Of a DNA stretch of 64,000 bases, positions 18,515 to 28,834 are shown one piece after another. The stretch comes from an uncultured Litoreibacter sp. (GTDB lineage: Bacteria > Pseudomonadota > Alphaproteobacteria > Rhodobacterales > Rhodobacteraceae). The notes under the pieces are model-generated. The model did not search any database. It saw nothing but the letters and a program-made list of their open reading frames with translations, and was not told the DNA's origin. The stretch lies in NCBI GenBank assembly GCA_938030665.1, contig CALHHY010000026.1:1-64000 (forward strand). Reading direction: 5' to 3'. The translations under genes and the position numbers were made by a program. The stretch's first letter is position 1, and every line of letters begins with the position of its first letter.

Positions 18515-19753
18515 TCAGTCCTCCAAAGGGGTGGCGACCAAAAGGCCAATGGCTACGAGTTTCAAAAAGCAGGGCACCAACGCGTAAAGGTAGGTCAGTG
18601 TTGCAAGGGCCGTGTCGGGGTTATTTGCCGCACCCGAGGTGAAGCCCGAAAGCTGCAGGATCGGCAGCAGCACGGCAGCGGCAAAGGCGAGCGTAAATTT
18701 CGACACGAGGGACCACAGCCCGAACCCCTGCCCGCCATTTGGTGAGATCTGCGCCATGCGCCGCGCAAACATCGCGGGCAGAAGCGTCAGGTCAGCGCCG
18801 ATCGTAGCCCCCGAGGCTACGCAGATCAGCGCGAATATCCAGATATCCCCCTCACCCAGTGCCAACACACCGGCGAAAGAGGCAATTGCCAGCCCCATGG
18901 CGCCCAAGAGCGCGCGTTTGGGGCCGACCCGGTCAGACAGCCACGCCCAAAAAGGGCTTGAGGCGGCGGCCGCGAGGAAGAACAGGACCAGCAGCGGCCC
19001 CTCCCATCCCGGCGCGCCAAGGCGGCTTTCGACGTAGAACAGAAAAAGCGTGGAGCTGACGGCCAGCGGCGTCGCGTTGATCAGCGCGAGGATCAGCAAC
19101 CGGCGCGCCACCGGATCGGACAGGATCGCGCTTATGGGGGTGGGATCCTGCGTGCCGCCGCCCGTCCATTCTGGCGTCATCCAGATCAGCGCGGCCAGCA
19201 CGAACAGGCAAAAGGACACCGCGAAGATAGCGAAAGGGGCATCGACCAGCGGCTCCAAAATGGAAGGCGCGACGGCCGCCAAGCAGACCCCCAGCAACGC
19301 GCCCGTTTCGCGCCAGGCCGCCAGCCTTGTGTGGCCATCATTCATGCCACGGGCTTTGGTCACGCCCTCAGCGTAGAAATTGATGGTCATGAAGCTGAAG
19401 GCGGAAAACAGTCCAGTGATAGTCAGGCCAAACCACCAGACAGGGCCAATCGGCGGCTCCACCGCGAATAACCCATACATCGACGCCGCTAGAACAAGCC
19501 CCGCCACCCAGACCGCGTAACGACGCAACCGCCCAAGCCGCTCGCTCACCCAGCCCAAAACCGGGTCCTGAATAACGTCAAGCAGCCGCAAGCCGAACAG
19601 CACCGCGCCCAATAGGGTCAGGCTGATGCCGAAATTATCCGCGTAGAACTTCGGCGCGTATATATAGATCGGCAAACCTGCGCCGGACAGAATCGCGCCG
19701 AAAAGTGACCACGCCGGAAGGCGGGCCGCCCGTGCGGTGACAGGGGCGCTCAC
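18515..19753 (-). CDS. MFS transporter
   Basis: 12-TM-like hydrophobicity; FGLRLLDVIQDPVLGWVSERLGRLRRY; GTG start (VSAPVTARAARLP) overlaps the upstream stop by 4 nt. Confidence 0.8.
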   Translation of the reverse strand: MSAPVTARAARLPAWSLFGAILSGAGLPIYIYAPKFYADNFGISLTLLGAVLFGLRLLDVIQDPVLGWVSERLGRLRRYAVWVAGLVLAASMYGLFAVEPPIGPVWWFGLTITGLFSAFSFMTINFYAEGVTKARGMNDGHTRLAAWRETGALLGVCLAAVAPSILEPLVDAPFAIFAVSFCLFVLAALIWMTPEWTGGGTQDPTPISAILSDPVARRLLILALINATPLAVSSTLFLFYVESRLGAPGWEGPLLVLFFLAAAASSPFWAWLSDRVGPKRALLGAMGLAIASFAGVLALGEGDIWIFALICVASGATIGADLTLLPAMFARRMAQISPNGGQGFGLWSLVSKFTLAFAAAVLLPILQLSGFTSGAANNPDTALATLTYLYALVPCFLKLVAIGLLVATPLED

Positions 19754-20508
19754 CTTGAAATTTCCTTGGTGGGAGGTTCGGGTCGCGTCCGAAAAAGCGC
19801 GCCTTTCCACCAGAGCTTCAGGGCCTGCCAATGGATCAGCCCAAGCACCCGGCGCGACCCGAAAGGCCGGCGCAGGCAGGCGGCCAGAATGGACCTGTTC
19901 GTCAGCGGCTTTCGCTCGCCGGTAAGCGTGGCCAGAAGCCCGTTTTCACCGGCGTTATAGTCAATCCAGATGCCGATCTTGTCGTCGCGGATGTCGAAAC
20001 GGAACCGATATCCCCCCTCCACCGGCTGGAAGGGCGAGACGTAGAAAATCTTGCGCGCCTCCAACGTGTCGGCGGGCGTGATCACCCGCATATCGGGATG
20101 CGCGCAGATGTAGGAATGCCGGTCGCCATAGGTGTTGGAGACTTCCGGCACGACCACCCTTAAGCCCCCTGCCCTGTCGAACCCCAGCCAAAAGCTGACA
20201 GGGTTGAAGACATGGCCCAACACGCGCGGCTGCGCCAACAAAGCGATGCGGTCCACAATGCCAGCCAGGCCGTGGGTGGCCAGCACCTTGCGGAACCAGC
20301 TCGCCCCAGATCCGCCTTTCGGCGCGCCGCCATGGTCGCGGTCCCAAAGGGAGGTCAGATTGCCCTTGTTGCGCGAGAACAGCGCGGGCGTTGACGCTGT
20401 GGTTTCGGGGTCCAGCAGGACATAGTCCACGCCATAGGAGAACGCATTCGACACGTTGCCCTTCCGCCCGTGGAATGTCGTCCCGGCGATATGGTCAATT
20501 GCGCTCAA
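19750..20508 (-). CDS. DUF1365-family protein
   Basis: HGRKGNVSNAFSYGVDYVLLDPE, GHVFNPVSFWLGFDRAGGLRVVVPEVSNTYGDRHSY; TTG start overlapping the upstream TGA. Confidence 0.8.
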   Translation of the reverse strand: MSAIDHIAGTTFHGRKGNVSNAFSYGVDYVLLDPETTASTPALFSRNKGNLTSLWDRDHGGAPKGGSGASWFRKVLATHGLAGIVDRIALLAQPRVLGHVFNPVSFWLGFDRAGGLRVVVPEVSNTYGDRHSYICAHPDMRVITPADTLEARKIFYVSPFQPVEGGYRFRFDIRDDKIGIWIDYNAGENGLLATLTGERKPLTNRSILAACLRRPFGSRRVLGLIHWQALKLWWKGALFRTRPEPPTKEISR

Positions 20509-21800
20509 GCCGCGACCGCAACAGCGCTTGCTGCGCGGATAGCGTTGGCGACGTCGATGCCGCTGCTCAGCCCGTCCTCGTGGAAGCCGTTTTTCATCCA
20601 GGCGCCGCAGAACCACGTCCGGTTTGTGCCGTTCGTCGCCGCGATGTCACGTTGCGCCTGCAACGCCGCGAGGTCGAAAACCGGGTGCATGAACGTGTTG
20701 GTGTCGTAGATCAGCTCCGACCGGACGGGGCGGGTCGTGTTGAGTGTGACGAACATCGGGTCAGCATGCGGGATCGGTTGCAGCGAATTCATCCAATAGG
20801 TCAGGTCAATCGCGTCCCGCGCGCCGCAGGCGTCTTCGCAATAGGACCAGCTTGCCCAGACCTTGCGCCGTTTTGGCATGAGCGACGTGTCGGCATGCAG
20901 GATCGCCGTGTTGGGTTGATATCGAACCGCGCCCAGGTTGCGTTGCTCCGCCTCTGAGGCATCGGCCAGCAACGCCAGAGCCTGATCCGAATGGCAGGCG
21001 AACACCACCTCGTCGAACTGTTCGGGCCCCGCGCCTTTGCACGCCACCTGCGCCCCGAATTCGGAGCGGCTGACGGCCGTCGCTTTTGCCCCCAGCCGAA
21101 GGGTAACCCCTTGCTTTGCCAACCGCGCGTGCAGCCGCGCAACATATTCACGTGACCCGCCCAGCACGGTCCGCCATTGGTGTTGGTCATGGTAACCTGT
21201 GAGTCCGTGGTTCTTTAGAAACCGCACAAGCGCCTGCGCGGGAAAATCCATCATACGCTCCAGCGGGGTTGACCAGATGGCACCGGTCAGGGGCAGCAGG
21301 TAGTGTTCCCGAAACCATTTGCCGGTCCCCAGCATTGCCAGAAAATCACCGATGCTTTGGTCAGAGGTCTCTGCCAGTTCCGGGGCGCGGGAATTGAACC
21401 GCATGATGTCGCGAAGCATTTTCAGAAACCGTGGGTCTGCGACGTTGCGGCGCTGCGCGAAGATCGCGTCATAGCTGGTCAGCGCATATTCCAATTTGCC
21501 GCCTCTAACCGAGACGCCAAAGCTCATATCGCTGTCGACCGTCGGCACATCCAGATCACGGAAGAGCGCTACAAGATTTGGGTAATTCACCTCGTTATAA
21601 ACGATGAATCCCGTGTCCACGGGTTGGTCCCTCTTCTTTCCGGCCATGATGGTGCGGGCATGCCCCCCCAGCCGCTTCTCGGATTCGAAAAGGGTCACAT
21701 GGTGGTCTTTTGACAGCAGGTGAGCCGCCCCCATCCCCGAGATCCCCCCTCCGATCACGGCAATTCGTTTGGGCGCGGCAGGCGCGTGTTCAAAGGGCAT
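20505..21800 (-). CDS. FAD/NAD(P)-binding amine-oxidase-family protein (RpoE-ChrR-linked)
   Basis: RIAVIGGGISGMGAAHLLSKDHHVTLFESEKRLGGHA; WRTVLGGSREYVARL. Confidence 0.85.
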   Translation of the reverse strand: MPFEHAPAAPKRIAVIGGGISGMGAAHLLSKDHHVTLFESEKRLGGHARTIMAGKKRDQPVDTGFIVYNEVNYPNLVALFRDLDVPTVDSDMSFGVSVRGGKLEYALTSYDAIFAQRRNVADPRFLKMLRDIMRFNSRAPELAETSDQSIGDFLAMLGTGKWFREHYLLPLTGAIWSTPLERMMDFPAQALVRFLKNHGLTGYHDQHQWRTVLGGSREYVARLHARLAKQGVTLRLGAKATAVSRSEFGAQVACKGAGPEQFDEVVFACHSDQALALLADASEAEQRNLGAVRYQPNTAILHADTSLMPKRRKVWASWSYCEDACGARDAIDLTYWMNSLQPIPHADPMFVTLNTTRPVRSELIYDTNTFMHPVFDLAALQAQRDIAATNGTNRTWFCGAWMKNGFHEDGLSSGIDVANAIRAASAVAVAA

Positions 21801-21875
21801 TCAGTTCTCCAGCACAGTATTGGTATTGCAGGTTGTTACGCGCAGCTCACGCCGCTGGATTAAAGAGAAAAAATC

Positions 21876-21905
21876 TGATCCATCCCAGGACCCGCCCCGT
21901 AAAGA
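21876..21905 (+). promoter_or_regulatory. Candidate group IV (RpoE) promoter TGATCC-N18-TAAAGA upstream of rpoE-chrR
   Basis: Read directly; resembles the R. sphaeroides RpoE -35 element TGATCC with a TAARA-like -10. Confidence 0.7.
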
Positions 21906-22026
21906 GGATATGTTGAGCGACGTCGAAACCGCCGAAAAACCGATTGGCTTGCCAAAAGCAGTCGAGCATGTTGCGTCAGTGACTTATCCGACGAGCAAGT
22001 CGAAGCGGCGGGGTGTGTCGATCAAG

Positions 22027-22563
22027 ATGAATGAAGAAACGGACTGGGTGGACTGCATGAGCCGGATATCGGCTTCCCGCGATCGGGAGGCCTTTGCCGC
22101 GCTGTTCAGTCACTTTGGTCCCAGGGTGAAAGCTTTTTTGATGAAGTCGGGGACCGACAGAGCGATGGCCGAAGAATGCACGCAGGACGTGATGGTCACG
22201 CTGTGGCGTAAGGCCCATCTTTTCGATGCGTCACGCGCATCTGTGTCGACTTGGATTTTCACCATAGCTCGTAATCGGCGCATTGATTTGCTGCGCAAGG
22301 AAAGGCGCCCAGAGCCGGATGAACTGCCATGGGGCCCTGAAGCCAGCCCCGAGCCGGCCGATGTTGTTGGTCTGCAACAGGAAAGCGCGCAGTTGGCCGC
22401 AGCTTTGGCGACATTGCCCGAAAAGCAACGGTCGCTCATCCAGAAGGCATATTTTGGCGATCTCAGCCATTCCGAGATTGCTACCGAAACCGGTCTGCCC
22501 CTGGGCACGATCAAATCTAGAATTCGATTGGCGCTGGACCGCTTGCGCCACGCAATGAAGTGA
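22027..22563 (+). CDS. rpoE: ECF (group IV) sigma factor, RpoE of the ChrR type
   Basis: RDREAFAALFSHFGPRVKAFLMKSGTDRAMAEECTQDVMVTLWRKAHLFD...; start at MNEETDWVDCM chosen over 21910 because of the promoter position. An in-frame ATG exists at 21910. Confidence 0.85.
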   Translation: MNEETDWVDCMSRISASRDREAFAALFSHFGPRVKAFLMKSGTDRAMAEECTQDVMVTLWRKAHLFDASRASVSTWIFTIARNRRIDLLRKERRPEPDELPWGPEASPEPADVVGLQQESAQLAAALATLPEKQRSLIQKAYFGDLSHSEIATETGLPLGTIKSRIRLALDRLRHAMK

Positions 22564-23216
22564 AAGCAATGACCCAGATTAATCATCACCTGACAGACGC
22601 GTTGCTGATGAGCTACGCCGCCGGCACGTTGCCGGAAGCCTTCAACCTTGTGGTTGCAAGCCATATTTCGCTTTGCGACGAGTGCCGGGCAAGACTTGGC
22701 GCATTCGAGGCCGTCGGCGGAGGTCTTTTAACCGAGATCGGCGAAGCAGAGGTCATGGCTGATGTTGAAGACGTCCTGGCACGAGCAGAGGCTATAGACA
22801 GCGAAATCGATATGTCCGGTTTCCAGGCGGAGGCGGGTATCTTTCCCAGGGCGCTGCAGGAGTATGTAGGCGGCGACTTGTCGGCCGTCCGATGGCGCCC
22901 CGTGGGCATGGGCGTCAAGCAGGCCATTTTGAAGACGTCGAAATCAGCAAATGTGCGGCTGTTATATATTCCAGCCGGCGCCCAGATGCCCGATCATGGA
23001 CATCGCGGCACTGAGCTAACATTGGTTCTGCGGGGGGCTTTCAGGGATCAGGACGAGCATTTCGCGCGTGGCGATATCGAGATCGCAACTGAAGCGGACG
23101 CGCATACCCCTATTGCCGATGAAGGCGTTGCATGTATCTGTCTGGCGGCAACCGATGCACCGCTGAAATTCCAGGGGTTGGTGCCCCGGATCGTACAGAA
23201 GTTCGTCCGCATCTGA
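22560..23216 (+). CDS. chrR: ChrR-type anti-sigma factor (cupin)
   Basis: MTQINHHLTDALLMSYAAGTLPEAFNLVVASHISLCDECR zinc-binding N-terminus; cupin IPAGAQMPDHGHRGTELTLVLRGAFRDQDEHFARGD. GTG 22560 overlaps rpoE stop; ATG 22569 also possible. Confidence 0.9.
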   Translation: MKAMTQINHHLTDALLMSYAAGTLPEAFNLVVASHISLCDECRARLGAFEAVGGGLLTEIGEAEVMADVEDVLARAEAIDSEIDMSGFQAEAGIFPRALQEYVGGDLSAVRWRPVGMGVKQAILKTSKSANVRLLYIPAGAQMPDHGHRGTELTLVLRGAFRDQDEHFARGDIEIATEADAHTPIADEGVACICLAATDAPLKFQGLVPRIVQKFVRI

Positions 23217-23225
23217 AGCTTGATA

Positions 23226-25316
23226 CTACGCGCCGATGGCTTTTGGCAGCGGGAATGTAGGGGTATTCTGTGATTGCCCGGCAAGCGATGGCGGGCGCGG
23301 GCCAATCATCAGATCATTTGCACGCCTTTGGGGGATTTCGACCGTGAAGACGCTGCCACCGGTTGGGACTGCATCGACGGTGACCGACCCATCCCAACTT
23401 TCAACGGTTTTGCGAATATAGGCGAGGCCCAGTCCGCTGCCCTCGACAGCTGATGTGAGGCGCTTGAACGGTTCAAAAATGGTCTGCCGAAATTCAGGCG
23501 GGATACCGGGACCGTCATCAGCGACTTTCATCGTGACTAGATCGCCCGTGCGTTCTGCCGACACGCTGATGGTACCCACCTCTCGGTCATGGTGCTTAAC
23601 CGCGTTAGAAATGAGGTTGCGCAAGACGGTGTCGAAGGCCACCGGGTTAATCTGAATGTCCGGCATGTCGGGCGCAATGACGACCTCGAACCCATCCGGG
23701 ACTGAGCACAGCGCCACGATCTCTGGCAACCGTTCAGCCGGCCGGATGACGTCGACTTGCTTATTTTCACTGTCGGACTGCGCATAGAGCAGCAGATCTT
23801 GTATCAGCACAGACATTTTGTCAGCAACGTTTTCAATGAGACCCAGCTGATGCTGGATGTCATCCGGCAGGGCAATCCCGACCTCCTCAAGGTCTTCGGT
23901 TATGAAGCTGATCAGGGCCTTCTGCTGGTTCAAAGGTGCTTTAAGATCATGTGCGGCAATGGCGGCAAACGTTTGCAATTGCTCATTCGCGTCTTCCAGA
24001 CGCTCGGCCTGTGCAAGTATGGTGTCCTGCTGCTGTTGCAGCCGGGTGATGTCGACCCGGATAGAGGCGTAGTGATTGGCCCCCAGCTTGAATTCACGCG
24101 CCTCAAAAACACGACCCTGTTCGGTGTGAAGTTTGGTTACCTTCGACGTGCCTGCCTGAACTGAAGCGATCACGTCGTCTACTTGCTGATCGGTTTCCTT
24201 GGCGTCGACACCCTTGCCGAAAGCAGGGTGGTGGGTACTTCTAACCATGTCGCGCATCGTCATGCCCGCTTCGAGGCGCGCGGTAAGCTCGGGGAAAATA
24301 CCCTCAAAACCCCGGTTCCAATGAATCGCTTTGAGATTGGCGTCGTAGATGACGATGGCCGCTGTGACCTCATCAAGGGCAGTGATCAACAGATCATTGC
24401 CGGTGCTTTCCCGCAGCAGTCGTTCAGACCGCATCCGGTGCCTGCGGGCGATCCAGCCGACATAGGAAAGCGTCAATAGCCCTGCGAGCCCTCCGGCCAC
24501 GATCCACCATGTCAGCGGGTCATCTTTCCATGTTTTGGAGCGCCCGAACCATAACTGACGTAGCAACGAAAGTTCGTTGCCGGCCAGTTCCGAGGCGATG
24601 GTCTCGTTTAGTATTTGTTGCAGTTCGGGCCAAAGGGGGGAGACGATGAAGCCGTAGGGCGACGAGATCAGAGGCGGGTCGATACTGCGTACATATTGTT
24701 CAACCTCGGCCTCGCGCAGGCGGCCCAGGAAGCTATCTGACGCCGAGACAACCGCCTCAACCTCCCCCGTGAGCAAGGGGATGATCAGGTTGTCTGTCTC
24801 GCCATATTCAACCAGTTCAGAAAACGGTATCTCCCGTGCCCCGGTCACCGCGAAACTGCCGCCGACTGCGCCAACTTCCAGACCTGAAAGGTCAACCGGC
24901 GCATTGGCAGGATGATTGTGACGCACGAAGGCGCGCAGCTCAAACGCGCCAAGCTCTGTCGTGGGCAGACCGATCTGCAACCGCTCGGGCGTCAACGCCA
25001 GAAGGGCCGTGACATCCGCCCGACCATCCGCAATCATCTGAATACTTGCAGCTGGATTGGGGGACGGGATCATCTCGACCTCGTATCCGGCGGCAGCTGC
25101 AAGCCGCTCCATCAGGTCGATAGATAAGCCCCGCGCAGCCCCTTGCGTATCGGTGAAGGAGTAAGGCACGAATTCTTCATACGTGATCCGGATACGATCC
25201 CGGTCGGCATTGTCTGACAGCACAGCCCCTGCAATCGTCGCGCAACTGACGACAAGGAACAAGAACAGGGCGAATCTGCTGTTTGAAAGCGCAGGGCTTT
25301 GGAAAAATCTCCACAT
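23226..25316 (-). CDS. Histidine kinase with periplasmic SBP_bac_3-type sensor, PAS, HisKA and HATPase domains
   Basis: ITYEEFVPYSFTDTQGAARGLSIDLMERLAAAAG; TM; PAS; IAAHDLKAPLNQQKALI (H-box), NLISNAVKHH, DDGPGIPPEF, GSGLGLAYI. Confidence 0.9.
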   Translation of the reverse strand: MWRFFQSPALSNSRFALFLFLVVSCATIAGAVLSDNADRDRIRITYEEFVPYSFTDTQGAARGLSIDLMERLAAAAGYEVEMIPSPNPAASIQMIADGRADVTALLALTPERLQIGLPTTELGAFELRAFVRHNHPANAPVDLSGLEVGAVGGSFAVTGAREIPFSELVEYGETDNLIIPLLTGEVEAVVSASDSFLGRLREAEVEQYVRSIDPPLISSPYGFIVSPLWPELQQILNETIASELAGNELSLLRQLWFGRSKTWKDDPLTWWIVAGGLAGLLTLSYVGWIARRHRMRSERLLRESTGNDLLITALDEVTAAIVIYDANLKAIHWNRGFEGIFPELTARLEAGMTMRDMVRSTHHPAFGKGVDAKETDQQVDDVIASVQAGTSKVTKLHTEQGRVFEAREFKLGANHYASIRVDITRLQQQQDTILAQAERLEDANEQLQTFAAIAAHDLKAPLNQQKALISFITEDLEEVGIALPDDIQHQLGLIENVADKMSVLIQDLLLYAQSDSENKQVDVIRPAERLPEIVALCSVPDGFEVVIAPDMPDIQINPVAFDTVLRNLISNAVKHHDREVGTISVSAERTGDLVTMKVADDGPGIPPEFRQTIFEPFKRLTSAVEGSGLGLAYIRKTVESWDGSVTVDAVPTGGSVFTVEIPQRRANDLMIGPRPPSLAGQSQNTPTFPLPKAIGA

Positions 25317-25595
25317 GGGGTGCCGTCTAACAGCAACCTATAAACAGCTCCTAAACAGTCAAAAACAAGCGAGTTACCTTGTCACCGCCCCAATGCCGCC
25401 GCAATGGCGGTCAAACCAGCCGGTTCGCCTTGATTCCGCCGTAATTCTGGTAAGGTATCAATTACTTGCGAAAATCCGGCCAGTCGCGCATTTTTATTTC
25501 ATCGGTGGGGCGTTAGACAGAGACGACGCCCCGGTATGGTTTGAAGAGACACAACTCGCTACACCCTAACTCATACCTCCGAAGCGCTGTGCTGA

Positions 25596-25673
25596 CGGCG
25601 CGTGATATCCCAGTTGGCCCCGGTTGTCATCGTTGCCGGATTGGCCAATACGCAGGCTGAGTATCACGCGCCG
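25596..25673. ncRNA. Long nested stem-loop (12 bp + 6 bp + 4 bp), candidate structured RNA element
   Basis: CGGCGCGTGATA (25596-25607) pairs with TATCACGCGCCG (25662-25673); inside it TTGGCC (25614-25619) with GGCCAA (25643-25648) and CCGG (25620-25623) with CCGG (25636-25639). Confidence 0.45.
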
Positions 25674-25704
25674 AAAGCCTCATCCACTTAGTGGCTGACG
25701 CAAT

Positions 25705-26931
25705 CTACTCCGCTGGTTCGGTGATCGCGACGACCGGTGCCTGACCCTCTGGTTCCAGCTCTTCGAACTCGAAATTGTCCAGCCGGTCCGCCCGCTTACC
25801 CGCTCGGGTTGCCGCAGTGATCACGCCGGCCACATCATCGCCGGCCTGACGCAAATGGGTCTCAAGCTTGCCTGCCTTTTCGCCGATAATCTCCACGTCG
25901 CGGTGCAGCTGACGCAGGGCCTTGCGGATCTGGCCGGTCTGCTCGCGCATGCGCGCATCCTTGAGGATGGCGCGCATGGTGTTCAATGTGGCCATGCAGG
26001 TGGTGGGCGACACGATCCAGACGCGGGCCGCGAACCCCTCACGAACAATGTTGGGCAGGCGGGAATGCAGTTCGGCGTAGACGGCCTCAGACGGCAGGAA
26101 CATCAGCGCGCCGTCGGCGGTTTCGCCCTCAATCAGGTAGCTGTCGGAAATCTTGCGGATATGCACCCGGACGGCCTGCCCAAGGGCCGTCAGAGCGCGC
26201 GCCTGATCCTCCTTGGTCTCGGCCGCCACCAAAGCCTCATAGGCTTCAAGCGGGAACTTCGCGTCGATGACAATGGGACCCGGCGGGTTCGGCAGCTTGA
26301 TCAAGCAGTCGGCGCGCTTGTTATTCGAAAGCGTCGTCTGGAACGAATAGCTATCCGCCGGCAGCGCCTTTGACACGATGTCGTTCAGCTGAATCTCGCC
26401 AAACGCGCCGCGCGTCTGCTTGTTGGACAGGATGTCCTGCAGCGACAGCACGTCGCCTGACAGCTTTTCGATATTGGTCTGGGCGCGGTCGATGGTGGCC
26501 AGGCGCTCCTGCAGCTGGGTCAGCGATTTGGTCGTCTTCTCGGAGGAGCCGTGCAGCGTGTCATTCATCCGCTCCTGCAGGTCTGACATGGAGCGGGCGG
26601 TTTTCAGCGCGCTGTCATGCAGCCGTTCAGCCATTTGCTGCTGCACCTCTGCCAGCCTGACCTCCATCGCTTGCAGTGTCATGGCTTGCGATTTTGACAC
26701 GGAATCAATCGCGCCGGTGAGTTGCGACTGGCCTTGACCCAGCCCTTGCACCGTCTGCGCCAACTGACCCACCTGCCCCATTAAAGGGGCGGCCACCCTT
26801 GCCGACCGGGCGGCGGCGCGCAGGGACAGGATAAGCAAAAGGACGATCAGAAGCACCGCGCAGATGGCCGCAATCGCCGCGATGGTCACGGGGTCACTGG
26901 TATCAATCTGATAGGTGCCGATCTGGATCAT
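25705..26931 (-). CDS. rmuC: DNA recombination protein RmuC
   Basis: [66 protein letters not shown]; start [11 protein letters not shown] overlaps mutL stop. Confidence 0.92.
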   Translation of the reverse strand: MIQIGTYQIDTSDPVTIAAIAAICAVLLIVLLLILSLRAAARSARVAAPLMGQVGQLAQTVQGLGQGQSQLTGAIDSVSKSQAMTLQAMEVRLAEVQQQMAERLHDSALKTARSMSDLQERMNDTLHGSSEKTTKSLTQLQERLATIDRAQTNIEKLSGDVLSLQDILSNKQTRGAFGEIQLNDIVSKALPADSYSFQTTLSNNKRADCLIKLPNPPGPIVIDAKFPLEAYEALVAAETKEDQARALTALGQAVRVHIRKISDSYLIEGETADGALMFLPSEAVYAELHSRLPNIVREGFAARVWIVSPTTCMATLNTMRAILKDARMREQTGQIRKALRQLHRDVEIIGEKAGKLETHLRQAGDDVAGVITAATRAGKRADRLDNFEFEELEPEGQAPVVAITEPAE

Positions 26932-28790
26932 GTGCGCCCGAAGAGCCGTTCGATATCGGCCAGCTTGAGTTCGACATAGGTGGGCCGCCCGTGGTTGCAC
27001 TGCCCGGAATGCGGCGTCGCCTCCATCTCCCGCAGCAGGGCGTTCATCTCGTCGGCCTGCATGCGCCGCCCGGACCGGATCGAGCCATGGCAGGCCACGC
27101 GGCTCAGCACCGCCTCGATCCGGTCGGTCAGCGCTTGGCTATCGCCCAGATCAGCGATCTCATCAAGGATATCACGCAGCAAGGCCTGCGCATTAATGAC
27201 CCCCAGAATGGCAGGCGTTTCCCGTACGGCAATGGCCCCTTTGCCAAACGGCTCGATCACCAGGCCGAAGGCGGCCATTCCGTCCATATGGTCCAGCAGC
27301 AAGGCCGCGTCGCCCTCCGACAGGTCGACAATCTCTGGGATCAGCAAGGCCTGCGTGGGGACGCCGTTCTCCGCCATCTGCCGCTTGAGCTTTTCATAGA
27401 CCAGCCGCTCATGGGCGGCGTGCTGGTCTACAACCACCAGCCCGTCGGCGGTCTGCGCAATGATGTAGTTTTCATGTATCTGTGCCCGTGCGGCACCAAG
27501 CGGGGTATCCGTCGCGGCAATCTCTTCAACCTGCTCAACACGGGCTGAGGTGGGGGCAAACGGGGTCTCGGCAAAGGGTGCTTGCGCTTCCGCCAGACCG
27601 CCTGCTGGTGGCGCCTGCATCGTGTAGGCGCTGCGAAGCGCGCGTTGCGAGGGCAGGTCCATCTGGTAGCTGCGAGGCGTTTGTGTCTCAGTCCTGAAAG
27701 CCCCAAGGGTCGCGTCTGCAACTGTGCTGGACGCCCGATGCCCGGCCTCTGCCAAAGCGTGTTTTAGCGCCGACACGATCAGGCCCCGCGCGACGCCGGG
27801 GTCGCGAAAACGCACCTCTGCCTTGGCCGGGTGGACATTCACATCAACCCTGGTGGGGTCGCATTCAACAAACAGCGCAACCGCCGGGTGGCGGTCCCGT
27901 GACAGGAAGTCGGAATAGGCCCCGCGCAAGGCCCCCACCAACAGCTTGTCCCGGACGGGGCGGCCATTGACGAATAGATACTGGGCCGTCGCAGCCCCCC
28001 GCGAGTAGGTCGGCAAGGCGGCAAACCCGGTCAGGGAGATACCGTCCCGCTCCGCATCAATTGGCAGCGCGTTGTCGGCAAATTCCGCGCCCAGTATCTG
28101 GCGCAACCGCGCGCCCATGGCGTCGAAAAGGTCGCCCGTCTGGCGGTCCGCCCGGAAGGTGACCCGCCCTGCATCGCTGCCCGATAAATCGCGGATGGTG
28201 AAGCCGACATAGGGCTCCGCCATCGCGAGGCGCTTGACCACGTCGTTGATCGCGCCCGTTTCCGCCCTGTCGGTGCGCAGAAATTTCAGCCGGGCGGGGG
28301 TCGCGTAGAAAAGGTCGCGCAGCTCCACCACGGTGCCGCCAGCAAGGGCGGCAGGCCGGGGCGGGTTGATCTTGCCCCCGTTTGCCGCGATGGTCATAGC
28401 CGCGTCGGCGCCTTGCGCGCGGGAGGTGATGGACAGCCGCCCGACCGCCCCGAGGGAGGGCAGCGCCTCCCCCCTGAAACCGAAAGTATGGATGTTCAGC
28501 AGGTCCGTGCCGTCGATCTTGGAGGTCGCGTGACGCGCCAGCGCCATCGGCAAATCAGCCTCGCTCATGCCATGCCCGTCATCGGTGACCCGGATGAGCG
28601 TCTTGCCCCCATCCTTGATGGCCAGCTCGATCCGGGTGGCACCGGCATCAAGCGCGTTCTCGATCAGTTCTTTCACGGCAGAGGCCGGCCGCTCAACCAC
28701 TTCACCGGCGGCGATGCGGTTGACGGCGATCTCGTCTAACTGCCTGATCGCAGGTGGGTTTGGGCTTATGTTGCGGTCTTGGGCGTTCAT
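26928..28790 (-). CDS. mutL: DNA mismatch repair protein MutL
   Basis: [80 protein letters not shown]. Confidence 0.97.
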   Translation of the reverse strand: MNAQDRNISPNPPAIRQLDEIAVNRIAAGEVVERPASAVKELIENALDAGATRIELAIKDGGKTLIRVTDDGHGMSEADLPMALARHATSKIDGTDLLNIHTFGFRGEALPSLGAVGRLSITSRAQGADAAMTIAANGGKINPPRPAALAGGTVVELRDLFYATPARLKFLRTDRAETGAINDVVKRLAMAEPYVGFTIRDLSGSDAGRVTFRADRQTGDLFDAMGARLRQILGAEFADNALPIDAERDGISLTGFAALPTYSRGAATAQYLFVNGRPVRDKLLVGALRGAYSDFLSRDRHPAVALFVECDPTRVDVNVHPAKAEVRFRDPGVARGLIVSALKHALAEAGHRASSTVADATLGAFRTETQTPRSYQMDLPSQRALRSAYTMQAPPAGGLAEAQAPFAETPFAPTSARVEQVEEIAATDTPLGAARAQIHENYIIAQTADGLVVVDQHAAHERLVYEKLKRQMAENGVPTQALLIPEIVDLSEGDAALLLDHMDGMAAFGLVIEPFGKGAIAVRETPAILGVINAQALLRDILDEIADLGDSQALTDRIEAVLSRVACHGSIRSGRRMQADEMNALLREMEATPHSGQCNHGRPTYVELKLADIERLFGRT

Positions 28791-28834
28791 ACCCCAAGAC
28801 CTAGCACGTCCAAGCCCGATTCGGCTATCTCAGA

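Noticed and set aside
21769-21909. N-terminal extension of the sigma factor ORF from 21769
   Set aside because: Extension overlaps the divergent gene and the RpoE-like promoter; not conserved-looking sequence.
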